A stretch of DNA of 64,000 nucleotides from Henckelia pumila (lineage: Eukaryota; Streptophyta; Magnoliopsida; Lamiales; Gesneriaceae): positions 5,456,001 through 5,520,000 of the forward strand of contig NC_133121.1 in NCBI RefSeq assembly GCF_033568475.1, in the 5' to 3' direction. Below the pieces are notes generated by a model, which saw only the letters and a program-made list of their open reading frames with translations, was not told the origin of the DNA and did not search any database. The position numbers and the translations under genes were made by a program. How positions within the stretch are numbered: position 1 is the stretch's first letter; each line of letters starts with the position of its first letter. Positions 22,306 through 33,865 of this stretch are shown piece after piece.

Positions 22306-25300
22306 CCAAAACAAATGCGTTTTATTTTGGCTCCGTGAAAGGATAGATTAGTTGATGTGTCGGTCGTTATCTCCTTCCCACCTACTTTGCTTTCCTTTAG
22401 GTTTGTTTTGCCTGTTTATTTATTTTGCTTCCTCTCCACATCGATTATTCTTCCTATCTCTCCAACTTCTTACGTTTTTGGATTTCTATCCCCCGATCAC
22501 TTCTGTTCTCACTCCGAAATTGCATAAAGGTATCGATTTTGTCTGTGTTTTTTTCCTTTCTTTGGTTTAAACACTACAGGAAGGTAACGATTTTTTTTTA
22601 TTTATTTTTCTCTTTGTTTTGCTTACATATATTTCAAAATATTTTCAGATCTGTTTTGTGTTTGGTCTACTCGCTGGTTTGAAGATCTTCGAGCGTTTTC
22701 GCTACAGGTTTGGGCTACTCGTCTTCTTTTTAGGACTCTTTTCTTTCTTGTTTTCATATTTGATCTGCTTCTTGTGTTTGTAGATCTAAGTTTTTGCTTA
22801 CTTAATTAAAAAAACAAAGGCGGTTATTTGGCTTTGCTACTATGCGAAACGGAAGACGGGTTTTCATCTCGTCTTTCTTTTTCTTTTTTGTTTTGAATGT
22901 TGTTTAGTTTTAAGATCTTTTTTCTCCATTGCTCTTGGAAAAAAGGTGTCTACGGTTGATGTTCTGCAATTTCGACCAACCTTCAGGGTGTTATATATTC
23001 AAGGGTTGGAAAACACTCACTGTAAATTTCCGTCTTCCTTGTTTTGCGCAAAACTGATCTAATGGGTATAGCTAGCCTTTTACCATTTCAAATGAGCTTT
23101 TGTTATACTTTTTTGTTTTCCCTAGGTTTCTCCCCATGTGATATTTTCTTATACTTGCTTCTTTTTCCTCGGTTTCTCCCTATGTGCTTTACCTAAATAT
23201 GTATTTTTTTTAAATCTAACCTAACAGTAATGGGAACTGATTTAACTGAATAAAATTAATATTTATTACTTTTGTTTTAGTTTCTTATTTCTCACTTCGC
23301 TGAGGTTTATTTTCAATCTGCTTCTTTTGACACAACCAAACCTCATTTTGAACTTATTTTGAATCTGCAAAGTTATTTAGAATCTACTGCTTTTAGTATA
23401 GTTAAATGTCGAAAAAAATTTAAAATAATATGATTTTTTTTATTGTCGATGTATATCGAATTAAATAAAATGAACTCATAATTTCAATACTTTGGCGAAA
23501 AAAACTGTTGATTTTAAAGTTTAGCTCAACCCAACCCAATGTCATCTAAACATATAATTTAACCAATGAATTCAGCTTAACCATTATAAAATTTAACCTA
23601 AGATTATCCCATTCGAATGTTATCAAATGATGAATTACTAATGACACTGTTGATATGCAACTCATTGAAGCTAATACTTCTCTTACTGAGGGAAGTTACT
23701 TAATAAATGGTATTAATAGTTCAATATATTTGATTAACTAATACTGAATTTCAAAATGAAGGAAACACCTTCTGGTAAAACCAAGTAATATATTTAGAAC
23801 TAAGATAATAACTGACAAGTAACAAAACAAAATGAAATAAGATGATGGATGTAGCATACATAAAAACAGTTTACTACACAAGTACAATCTAAGCTACATA
23901 TATTCACAACAGTACCATGTTTAAAATGCATCAAAATATTTTACCAGCTATACTCAGTAGGTATAGGAATAAATCCTAAACAATTTCCTTTTTTTGAAAT
24001 TATAAACATATCAGCTAACCGGGTAAAAAGTTTCTATGTTTTCTGTGGGAAAATCTTGATCTTTTCTACTTCTCATGGTGTAAGGACAGAACATCTGCTC
24101 AACTAGAAAACAAGGGCTGAAAAACAAAACATAGTCCTTCTAACATTCAAATGTGATACAAAATGTATTTCCAACTGTAAAAACACGACAGGATACATCA
24201 ACAGATCAACAGGAACACCAATTAGTTTGCAAAATACATTGTAATACTCAGTTTCTACATATATTTTACAACTAAACACTTCTTATACTTCAAAACAACT
24301 ATTTCTACTATTTATTAATTGTACATATTAAGCAGAATGCATATTATTCGCATTGACTTATGTTTCTATAGCGCCTGCATAATCTAACAGAAGCGAAAGC
24401 TTCACTTCCATATTAAGCACCCTTCGTAACAGAAAGGCCCATGCTTGGTTTGACAAAAATCTTCTGATCATTTCTTCTATTTCTTTCTGGAGTAAATAGT
24501 TGTATTGACATTGTGTACAATCAATACAAGTACATTAAGCTTCGTAATTCATTGTCTTCGATGTATAAACCAAATTTGTGCTTTCTAAGAAAGAAAGAAA
24601 ATTCACGAATGTGTTATTTCTTAAAGTAACTAACTGTGGAAATATGTATAAGATAAATTGTACTTAAAAACAATTTTCTGGTTGATGAGTTATTATATTT
24701 CTGACAAATGCCGTGATATGATTTGAGGATTTAATGGTGGATAAATGACTCAGCAGCAACTATTGACAATTGTTACCTTACAAATATTAAATAATTAGTT
24801 CAAAATCTGAGTCATCGTATTACTATGCTATCTCCTGCCACTTGTAGCGATCTAAAAAATGGACAAACAATATTCCATGATATATAATTACATAGAGTAA
24901 CATTGTTTTATAGGAAAAACAAAACCTCATCTGTAACTCAGAATCAATTTCTGAAGTTATCCATATAGTTTTTGTGCTATAGTTATCTTGTTTGGATATG
25001 TGTAAGAACACAATTTCAATATAAAAAAATCAGCCACTGAATACAGTACCCGAAAATCATGAAACTGATGTCATCTTTTTGGGAATAACCTTCGAAAAAT
25101 ATTTATAATGAAACCTTCTCTCAACTAAGATTCACAAAAGATTTATTGTTCAATACTTTGAAAATTAACGACAACATTTACAGTTTTCAAATGTTATTGG
25201 AGTTATAATTATTAAACTTATAATCAACGCTTAGCTTTCGTATAGATTAAAAAAAATTGTGCTATCTGTGAAGATTGATACTGATATTTAGTTTACCACA

Positions 25301-25955
25301 ACACAAATATACAACAAATATATATAAAAATTATATTTTTATATGACAATCAATATCTGTAATAATTTGTAACTAACTAAGTATTTAATAATTGTTTCAA
25401 ACTTCATTACTGCATGGTAAAAATGAAGCTTCACTGAATAAGCATCGTGTTAAATTTTTTTAACATGTACTTGCTAATACATTTGTGAGTAAATAGATAT
25501 GACAAGGTATTTTCTAATTTTGCATTACTATTACTACTTACAAACTTACTATTATTCTTCTGTATATATATCATATGTCCTTTATTCCCCCGATCACATA
25601 TTCGCTCACTACAATTAAATCATAGTTAAACAACGCAATAAATTAGTTCAAATTTCTTTCCATTGAAGGAGGAATTTTTCAATTTTTTTTTGACTTCCAT
25701 TGTCCTATTTTCTACAAATATATGTTAAACAACATCATTTAAACTAATATATTTTACTACCATGTTCATTCAGGACCTATGCTCTGCTCATACTCTTAAC
25801 ATAAATATATTCCAAGTACATTAGTGTTGCCTTTTAATACATTGATTCAATAGACTCAATGTTATACTTTTTATATCTTTACATTATTTGGTTTTTTAAT
25901 ATTTATTCGATACTGCTTTACTTCTAACAGGTATTAAATAAAAAATGTTCAACTC
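22306..25955. other. Region between arm A and COAD copy 2, no gene recognised
   Basis: About 22340-23180 is pyrimidine-rich with intron-like GT/AG signals and resembles a 5' UTR plus leader introns, but no following coding exon is evident. About 23200-25955 is AT-rich without coding signal. A TCTATTATTAAGTAAGAGG start at about 22063 resembles a Helitron 5' end, but I found no matching hairpin-CTRR end. Confidence 0.4.
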
Positions 25956-25994
25956 ATGTATAATATAAAGATGAAATCAACATAATTAGATAAA

Positions 25995-26345
25995 AAGCTC
26001 GTTTGGTTTGAGAAGCTGGAGGATAAAAGTATTTTTTTTCGAAAAAAACAAAAGCACTTTTCTTAAAATAGTTTTGTTTGGTTACAAAAACAATTTTTAA
26101 GAACACTTAAAAAAGTTTTTTTAAAAGTTCAAATTTCTAATTTTTTGAGCTTTTGCTTCTAACTATATTTAAAAATTTAAATAAAAACACTTTTCAATAT
26201 TTATCCAAACATCAAAATGATTTTTGCTTTTTTAAATATAAAAACTTTAAATTTTTGATTTTTTGCTTTTTTAAATATAAAAACTTTAAAAAATCAAACT
26301 TATTTAAGCCTTTTTTTTAAGCTTTCAAATTTTATATCCAAATTT
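25995..26345. repeat. GTTTGG-type fold-back repeat upstream of COAD copy 2
   Basis: Uninterrupted counterpart of the repeat at 13075-15140. It carries the intact hAT target site (CTTTTCAA near 26191). Confidence 0.55.
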
Positions 26346-26548
26346 ATCTCCCAACGAAGCTGTGTTACTTGTATAAAAATGGAATTTAATTAGAAGTTAT
26401 GCTTGAAGCAAAGGAGTGCTTTGACTATGCACCTGGCCCAATTGTCGGTCCCTTTCATTGGTTCTCAATCTCTGTCTACTGCTACTTTTCAGCTTAGGTA
26501 GCGCAAAGATCGCACCTTTTTCAATTCCCCCTTTTCCATTAGAAAATA

Positions 26549-29159
26549 ATGGCAATATTAGACGATAATTTGGGCCCTTATTCCCCCTTTTCACTTCCAA
26601 ATTCATATGCCGCGGTGGTTATCGGCGGAACATTTGACCGCTTACACGATGGGCACCGCCAATTCCTCAAGGTGCGTGATCCCATGCGCGTTGTTTCAAT
26701 TATGTTTCAATCATCGGATGATCATCGGAAATCTGGTTTTGCAGGCTGCGGCGGTGGTGGCGAGGGACCGTGTCGTGGTCGGTGTTTGCGATGGTCCTAT
26801 GTTAGCTAAAAAGAAGGTACTCAAATTAAATAGTTGATAGTCCCTTGTTTTGACAAAGTAGTCAATACATTTGATAATTGTTTCATTTGAGCGTGATCGC
26901 CAATAGGTTACAACTTACCAGCCTCGCCAGTCACCCCATTTCTGAGTTTTTTGATTTAATATTTAACTGGTTATAAAATCTTTGTTGCTGTCATTGTGTT
27001 AATTAGTAGTCGAATGCTGCTGGGAGTTGCAGTCACAGTTGAGACACCTTAGCATGTGTTGTGGATAGAAGATAATGAATTTCTTACTAACCAATTTTGG
27101 GAAAAATCAAGTGTGGTAACAAAAGTCTGATTTGACTAAAGCTCATTTTTGTTGATCTCATTTATAGTTGATGTGTAAGGTAGGTTTTTTTATTTGTATT
27201 CATGTGATCTTCTTAGAAAGCTAACTATGATCTGTAGAACGGTCACATGGGGGGTTGGCATGTGCTTTATTTTCCTTGTGATTTATATGTGTATGCTCTT
27301 TCTATTCAATAGCAATCGACAAATTTATGATGTATTTAAGCTCTATCTGCAGTATGCTAATCTCATAGAGCCAATTGAACAAAGAATGAAGCATGTTGAG
27401 GGTTACATAAAGGTACGCATTACTTATGAAGAAGATGCTTACAGTCAGCATGAAATAAGTTACTTATTCTCGAGTCAACAGAGAACATATTTCCTTCGTG
27501 CATTGTGATCATGGCTGCGTGATTGACGGCGTTTGCAATTGGATACTGGGTTTGAGTTGTTTGCATATTTGGTATACTTCATGTTTGTTGAGATACTAAC
27601 ATGTGAAAGCATGTTGTGTTTTACTTTATGAAGGCTCTCTTTTAATAAATGTGGAACAAACGGACTTTGATTGATTACACAGAGACCGTGAAACACTTTA
27701 CCGTGTATCATTTTTACTGTATGTTAAGATTGCAGAAATTTCAACTTTTGATGAACATAATGACTATTTCTCTCTTTAATTTTTCCCTTTAGTCAGTTAA
27801 ACCAGGGATAGTTGTGCAAGTAGAACCCATTGTTGATCCCTATGGCCCTTCAATCATCGATGAGAATCTGGAGGCTATAATTGTCAGGTCCATATTTTTT
27901 CTCACAACAATTTGAATTACACATTATTCTTTCTGTTTATTAATTGCGGGAAAAAAATATGACGGTTCTATATCTATATTTTTTTAGCTTTACTTTGTGA
28001 TGATCCGATTATTATGGCTACCTCCCTTCACTTAATGAACTTAGACTTGTCTTGATGGCCTATGATCCTTATAAATCTTGCTCGAGCTAAATGCTTTTGC
28101 TTAGATACACTAGACCCTATACTTGCATGGTTAAATTTGTTTTCAAGTGTCATGCAACGAATTACTAAAGCTACTTGGTAACAGCAAGGAAACATTTCTT
28201 GGTGGACTATCTGTTAATAAGAAGAGGGCAGAGAGAGGTCTTTCTCAACTAAAGGTTTAATATATCAAAATCACACAAGTTATGTTTCGTTATTAACTTA
28301 TTGTGTACTTTTAAAACTAAAAATGTTGTGTATCTCCTTCAGATTGAAGTAGTAGATTTAGTCCCTGGAGAATGTGGTGTAGACAAATTGAGTTCTACAA
28401 CATTAAGAAGACTTGAGGCTTTGAAGCTGCAACATAAAGGTATGCGTTGGAGTTCATTTTTTTTTTTTTCAGTTTTCTTGCTCTGCTTTACCAAAAGTGT
28501 TTCGATCCATTTGCAACCGACCATGGGCTTCTGCTTTCAAAACAACTATTTAAGCACTGAGAAGTTGGAATCAATGAGCATGTAGAAAGGTGTTCTCTTT
28601 AACTTAGGCATATTTATTAAATACATTGACATACTCTTATCACATATTTGTTCTCCCTAACAATTTTCCCAGCTGCATGTGAGAGCTTATATATATATAT
28701 AGTGTATGTGTGCTCATAAGCACACATCCGTGTGTTCATATTGATTCATAAATTTGCATGTGTGTATGCATATATTTCTGTGCATTTTTCTTTTAGATTT
28801 AGATTTAGATTTACTTGGTGCTACTCATGCAATTTATACATATCATACATACATATATAATCAACAATTTTATAAAATAAGTTAGATAACATATATGCAG
28901 CTAATTGTGTTTTTATAAATAAAATGTGCATACAATACATACTCAACTTAGAATGGCAAATTTGATGAACCCTAAGAAGTTGCAAGTCTCACCATTTACT
29001 TATTTCAACTTTTAACCAAGTTGTGCAGATACTTGCTTTATTATATATACTCACTTTTTATCACTTACTCTAAAGCAGAAGCCCTGGCAAAAAGGTTTTC
29101 ATTTCTTAACTTATTCCCTGACATGGGCATCTTTTAAATTTGCAGAGTTGAGCAGCTGA
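26549..29159 (+). CDS. COAD: Phosphopantetheine adenylyltransferase copy 2, complete, 176 aa
   Basis: Same enzyme as copy 1, here with its normal 3' end. Exons 26549-26671, 26745-26816, 27353-27412, 27793-27887, 28185-28254, 28343-28439 and 29146-29159 join in frame (531 nt), all with GT-AG introns. The 176-aa length equals, as I recall, Arabidopsis COAD. Seen in the protein: [12 protein letters not shown] (residues 26-36 region, HxGH-like HDGH for the nucleotide), [19 protein letters not shown], the [10 protein letters not shown] helix and SSTTLRR near the end. The last exon adds only ELSS and a stop; it was placed from the TTTGCAG acceptor and the frame, and is the least certain part. Intron 6 is about 0.7 kb. 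This is the better candidate for the working gene. Confidence 0.88.
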
Positions 29160-29749
29160 TGGATTCTGAGAGAGTGTATATATTTCACATAGACTGAATG
29201 TATTTATTTTACATGCTAATTTTCTTGTGTAAACGACTTTGAAACTACTGTAGTATGCTCTCCTACTTACCATCTCCACAATTTCAAGATCAACGTTGTC
29301 TAGTTGTATCAGTATGCAACGGCTGGAGTAGGGGTCGTCGTCAACCGGTTTCTTGATTTTTTTTTAAAATATATTATCACAGAATTATTCTCTACAAAAA
29401 GAGGGAGAACATGATTGTTTCTGCTTTGTATTTTTAAATGTTTGTTTACGTGGAACATGAAGTCTGAAAAATTTTGTAAAGAAAAGTTCATAATCACTTT
29501 TTATTTTAAAAAAAATATATCCAAACAATACCCTCAAAATTTTAACCTCACTCTAAAATAAGATTTCATAACATGCAAAAGTAAAATAAAACTCAGCATT
29601 AAAATTCAAATCGACCTACTGTTAATTTCTTGTGTTTATTTTTAGATTTTAATGCATCCAATAATAAAAATTAAGAATCTTGAAGCCAGTCTGCCACAAG
29701 AAAGTGGTAAATCACTTTCACACCGAAGGCATAGAAAAAATATTCGTCA
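29160..29749. other. COAD copy 2 3' flank, no gene seen
   Basis: AT-rich 3' UTR and spacer up to the edge of inverted arm B. No other feature recognised. Confidence 0.4.
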
Positions 29750-30558
29750 CTATGTTAATATTATATTATTATATATATAAATATATATCATGAGACATAG
29801 TAATGGTATTCATAGGTTATATCGAGTATTCGCTGGCATTCAGAAGGCACAATGCCCCTATTGTTTATTTGTTTATCCATTTCGAAAGCGACGACGTTTG
29901 AGGATGAGTGGACAGTTTCATCTCAAAATAATTTTTCAATATTTTTTTTGTAATTTTAATAAATTTGTGTTTTCAAAATGCTTAAAACTTAAAAGTGCGT
30001 GCTTGGATTAATTGGTCCATAAACTCTCATGTTAATTTACATAGGTGATTAGTAATTGTGATTGATTTGAAATACAATCAAGATGGACTTATCTCATATT
30101 CATTTTATCAAATCTCTTCTTCCAAATTAAATTCTTACATTCAAACGCAACTCATGGATACATTCGAATAGAAAGATCTGAGTGAATTTGATTTAAAATC
30201 CATTTGGATCAAAATTGGAATTAACATCTCCATGATAATTCACGTTATAAATTGTCACCAACGTCTCCATAGGCTTGATTGATTTCTTGATTTTTTTTTT
30301 TAAATACAACAAAAAGTAGATGAGTCAGATGATTTTTGTTTAATTAGTTTCGAACCCAAAATACTTAAGTCTTGAGATCTCACTCTTATCACCATAACAA
30401 AAAATTTTGGCTCTCGAGATCTTCAGCTATTAACTTAGGGTAAATTTACGGATGTTAAATAAAGTTAAGAATACATAAGATGCCTTAGAAATTGCATTAA
30501 AGTATAATTTTTTACCTAGATGACGTCATCAATGCATAGGGGATGAATGTGATTGCTT

Positions 30559-30729
30559 GGGGTTAGTCTATGCTACACCGGAAGTGTTTCTTCTCCTATT
30601 TTAACACCATCAGATCACGTGGGACCCATATATTTTTATGGAAATTGACATATGTCTTGATGATCCAATGATTGATATTTGACCACATTATGGAGGGAGA
30701 AGTACTTTAGGTGTAGCATAGAATAATCC
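30559..30729. mobile_element. 171-bp MITE with empty site in arm A
   Basis: Both ends contain TCTATGCTACACC as inverted repeats, preceded by GGGTTAG and GGATTAT. The flanks are GATTGCTT (30551-30558) and GACTGCTT (30730-30737), an 8-9-bp duplication with one change. Arm A at about 21335-21355 has the uninterrupted site. Confidence 0.8.
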
Positions 30730-31278
30730 GACTGCTTATACCATATTTTATCTTAATTCAATATAAAAAAGTTAAAAAAGTGAACATTTTTTTAAATACT
30801 ATTTTGATTAAATTAAAGATATAAAGTTGGGTTGTTCCAAAATTTTCGCCAATTAAAGATAACATTGATGTTGCTTTGGTTCATCGTGATTATGAAATAA
30901 TCACACCATTGACAATGTCCAAACTCACAATCGACACAAAATCTCACGGTCTAAAATTTAAAACTCAAACTTTTGTCCATTTTTTTTTAAAAAAAAAACT
31001 CTAAAGGTGATTATTTTAATCAGATATTAATTTTTTTTTGAATTAATCAGAAACATGATTTTTTAATAATTCGGACAAAAAATAGCAAGTTGCAACAAAA
31101 TTAAAGGTAGTGAATATATAATAAGAAGTGAAAATATCGAAAATAAAAAAAAACAAATTTTACATATAAAATAGAGTTTTCCACATGTCGAGTTGATAGA
31201 AAATTATCTCACTAAATTAACTACAATCTCGTAACCTGTAAAAGAAAAATCCTATAAAATGTAATGGATATGAAAATG

Positions 31279-32078
31279 GGTAAGTGAGAACCTATACCAT
31301 GCATCTAGCGGTTGATATTTATTAATAAATACGGGGTTCATGATTTTTTAGTGGACCCCACATGTATTGATAAATTATAACTCTTTGATCTATCATGAGA
31401 TTAGAACTGTCAAACGGGTTAATCCGTGGCAGGGCGGGCCGGCCCACCAAAAACCCACCTTTTGGCGGGTCGATGGCGGGCCAACCCACCATCCTGGCGG
31501 GCTGAAAATCCTCAACCCAACCCAACCCAAGGTGGGTTGCGGGTTAGGCGGGCCGGCCCGCGGGTTGGCCACGACAAATAAAAATAAATAAAAAATATTA
31601 TAATTAATTATAAATGAATATTAATAAAAACACATTAATAAAAATTTTAATTATTGATTTCATGTGTGTAAATTTTATATAAAGTAATTAAAACAAGACA
31701 AATTCACAACTTTTATTAAAAAATACATATATTACAATAAAAATAAAAATAAATTAATAATTTTCTAGGCCCGCGGTGGATCAACCCGCGCGGGTCGCGG
31801 GCCTTGGCGGGTTGACCCATCTAGGCCCACCTTTTGTTGGGTTGAAAAAATTTCAACCCAACTCATTTAAATTATGTGGCGGGCTGGGCCAACCTGACGT
31901 GCCTAACCCAAATTGACGGCTCTACATGAGATCCTACCTATACCATGCATCTGGCGATTAATATTAATCAATAAATGTGGGGTTCATGATTTTTTAGTGG
32001 ACCCCGCATGTATTGATAAATTATAACCCTTAGATCTATCATAGGGATAATGCCTGCATAGGTAGGTTTAAATGATCC
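31279..32078. mobile_element. Mutator-type MITE dimer with 9-bp TSD, split by a hAT element
   Basis: The 9-bp repeat ATGAAAATG flanks it (31270-31278 and 32079-32087). Arm A near 19765-19790 has the empty site. The termini GGTAAGTGAGAACCTA and, reversed, GGATCATTTAAACCTA are weakly inverted. Without the hAT insert it is about 269 bp and consists of two similar units of about 110-130 bp, each with AGTGGACCCC and ATGTATTGATAAATTATAA. Confidence 0.75.
31402..31924. mobile_element. hAT element nested in the MITE dimer, 8-bp TSD
   Basis: 523 bp. Ends TAGAACTGTCAAACGGG and, reversed, TAGAGCCGTCAATT. The 8-bp repeat CATGAGAT lies at 31394-31401 and 31925-31932. The interior is rich in GGCGGG / CCCACC motifs near both ends, AT-rich in the middle, and noncoding. 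Confidence 0.88.
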
Positions 32079-32860
32079 ATGAAAATGATTGCAAAGAAAT
32101 CTTGGCATCAACGCATGCAAACTTAAAGAAATTAAAATCATTAAATTCAAATCTAATGTCACACATGACATAACTAATCATATGAGCTTAAAAAAAGGAA
32201 TAGCAAAAAAGAGAAGTTGTGATCATACAAGATTCTCTCTTCCTATTAAGATATTTATTTTAAAAAAAATTACTTGAAAATGAGAAAATTTGTACACAAT
32301 TTCAAAATTATTTGAAAAGCATTATAAAAATTATGTATTTTCACTCCGAACCAATTGGATTTTGATTTGGGCTATACAAATTATTTTCAAGTAATCATTT
32401 AGATGAACTCAAGATTACTAAAATCTACCCTTAAAATCCATATTTTATTTTTGTATATTAATATATTTAATTAGATGGCAACTACCACCCACTCTTTTGA
32501 AAAAAAAGCAATTAATAACCAGAAAAAACGTAAGATTATTCCATAAAAAGTCATCATTTCATTTATCAATAAGTATTTTCAAAAATACAAACATATTTTG
32601 TCTATGTACTATTTTTGTTATTTTAAAATGATAATATCATCAACATGTCATTACAATTAGTAGTTAATATAAATTAATCTTTCTCTACATAATCAGTAAT
32701 CACATAGAAGTCGAATTATGGATTTTTGAGGCGAAAAATAACTTTTAAATATAAAATTATATTAAGATAAGAAATAAAGTTTTAGTTTACCATTTCCCTT
32801 TTCTTTAGGCTCTAAAATTCAATTTATTCAAATATTATCTAAAAAAATGTCTTTTAATTC

Positions 32861-33865
32861 TCTAAAATTTTCATAATAATGTTACAAACTGAGTATTAAT
32901 TAGAAAAATCTTAAAGTTGGAAAGTGTCCCTAGATCTAGCTTTTACTGCTACTACAACTTTAGCAATATTTTATTAATTTTGCCTTAAAATCTAACTTTT
33001 ACTGTTAACTTTTGTAATATTTTTTCAATTTCACCATGATATATACTTGCATACAGCTGAACCAAGGCGTGCAGGTGCTGCCGAGGACTCTCTCTACAAT
33101 ACATCACTTTCTTGAAAAGGAGCTGTTGTCTTCTATCCACTACCACATCTTGGTCACCGCTTGCTATTCTCTCCGGCAAGGCGTGGAAGCGGGCGGCGGG
33201 CGCTCATTTTTTGCTGGGTGGTGAGAAATGTAGATGAATCTGTGAAGCCAATCTGGGGTTGCATTTGCCCATTTGCCTCTGATCTGTTTATGCCCTTGCC
33301 CGATCTTTGGATTTTTCAAGACTCCATCTTTGGTTCTTCGTTTTTTTTCTCGAGGTTAGTGTGAGTTTCTTGGATGTTGTTATCTGGGTTTTTGAGAAAA
33401 AAATTGGATCTTTTTGCGTTGCTTGGGCATTCGAAAGCTTGTTTTTTTCCACCTAGGTGCACGGTTCTGATTTGGAATTTTGTGGTGATCTGCTGCCTTT
33501 AATTTGATGTCTTTGTGGTAGATGTCGATTATTGTTTAAGATTTGCATTTGTCCTTTTCTGGGATCATGTTTCTCATCGGTTTTCGAGTGGTTAGCATTT
33601 GATCTGTTTTTACGTAGTTATAGATATGTGATTTTCTTGGCCATTTATTGCCGAAAGTGGTAGAAATAACTAAATGGGATCTGTTGTTTTGGAATTACAA
33701 ATCAGCTGCCAAAATGGAAGAAAATAATGGTTGATTCTTTTTTTTTTTCTCTGCCCTATACCCCTATAGAAAGACCATTTTTCGATCACTTTCATTCAAT
33801 TTGTTCTAAATTAAAGTCCGGTACTATCTACTTAATTGAAGGGTATAGTGCAGTAATTGATTAAG
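32861..33865 (+). other. Promoter and 5' UTR of the Tubby-like gene
   Basis: Spacer up to about 33050, then transcribed-looking leader sequence with a pyrimidine-rich exon (about 33080-33360). A probable 5' UTR intron follows before the ATG at 33866. Open frames here contain no recognisable protein. Confidence 0.45.

Larger units (their letters stand above)
29750..32860. repeat. Inverted arm B (pairs with arm A)
   Basis: Reverse complement of arm A, collinear from about 29755 (matches 22045) to 32858 (matches 19028). At 32860 the similarity ends exactly where arm A passes into inverted COAD promoter. It lacks arm A's 1.0-kb Mutator-like element and carries two insertions of its own. Confidence 0.75.

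Noticed and set aside
22352-22682. Small coding gene at the pyrimidine-rich stretch
   Set aside because: The frames are Phe/Leu/Ser-rich products of a T/C-rich leader-like sequence.
22040-25955. Large Helitron starting at TCTATTATTAAG
   Set aside because: The 5' end looks right, but no hairpin plus CTRR end could be found to close it.
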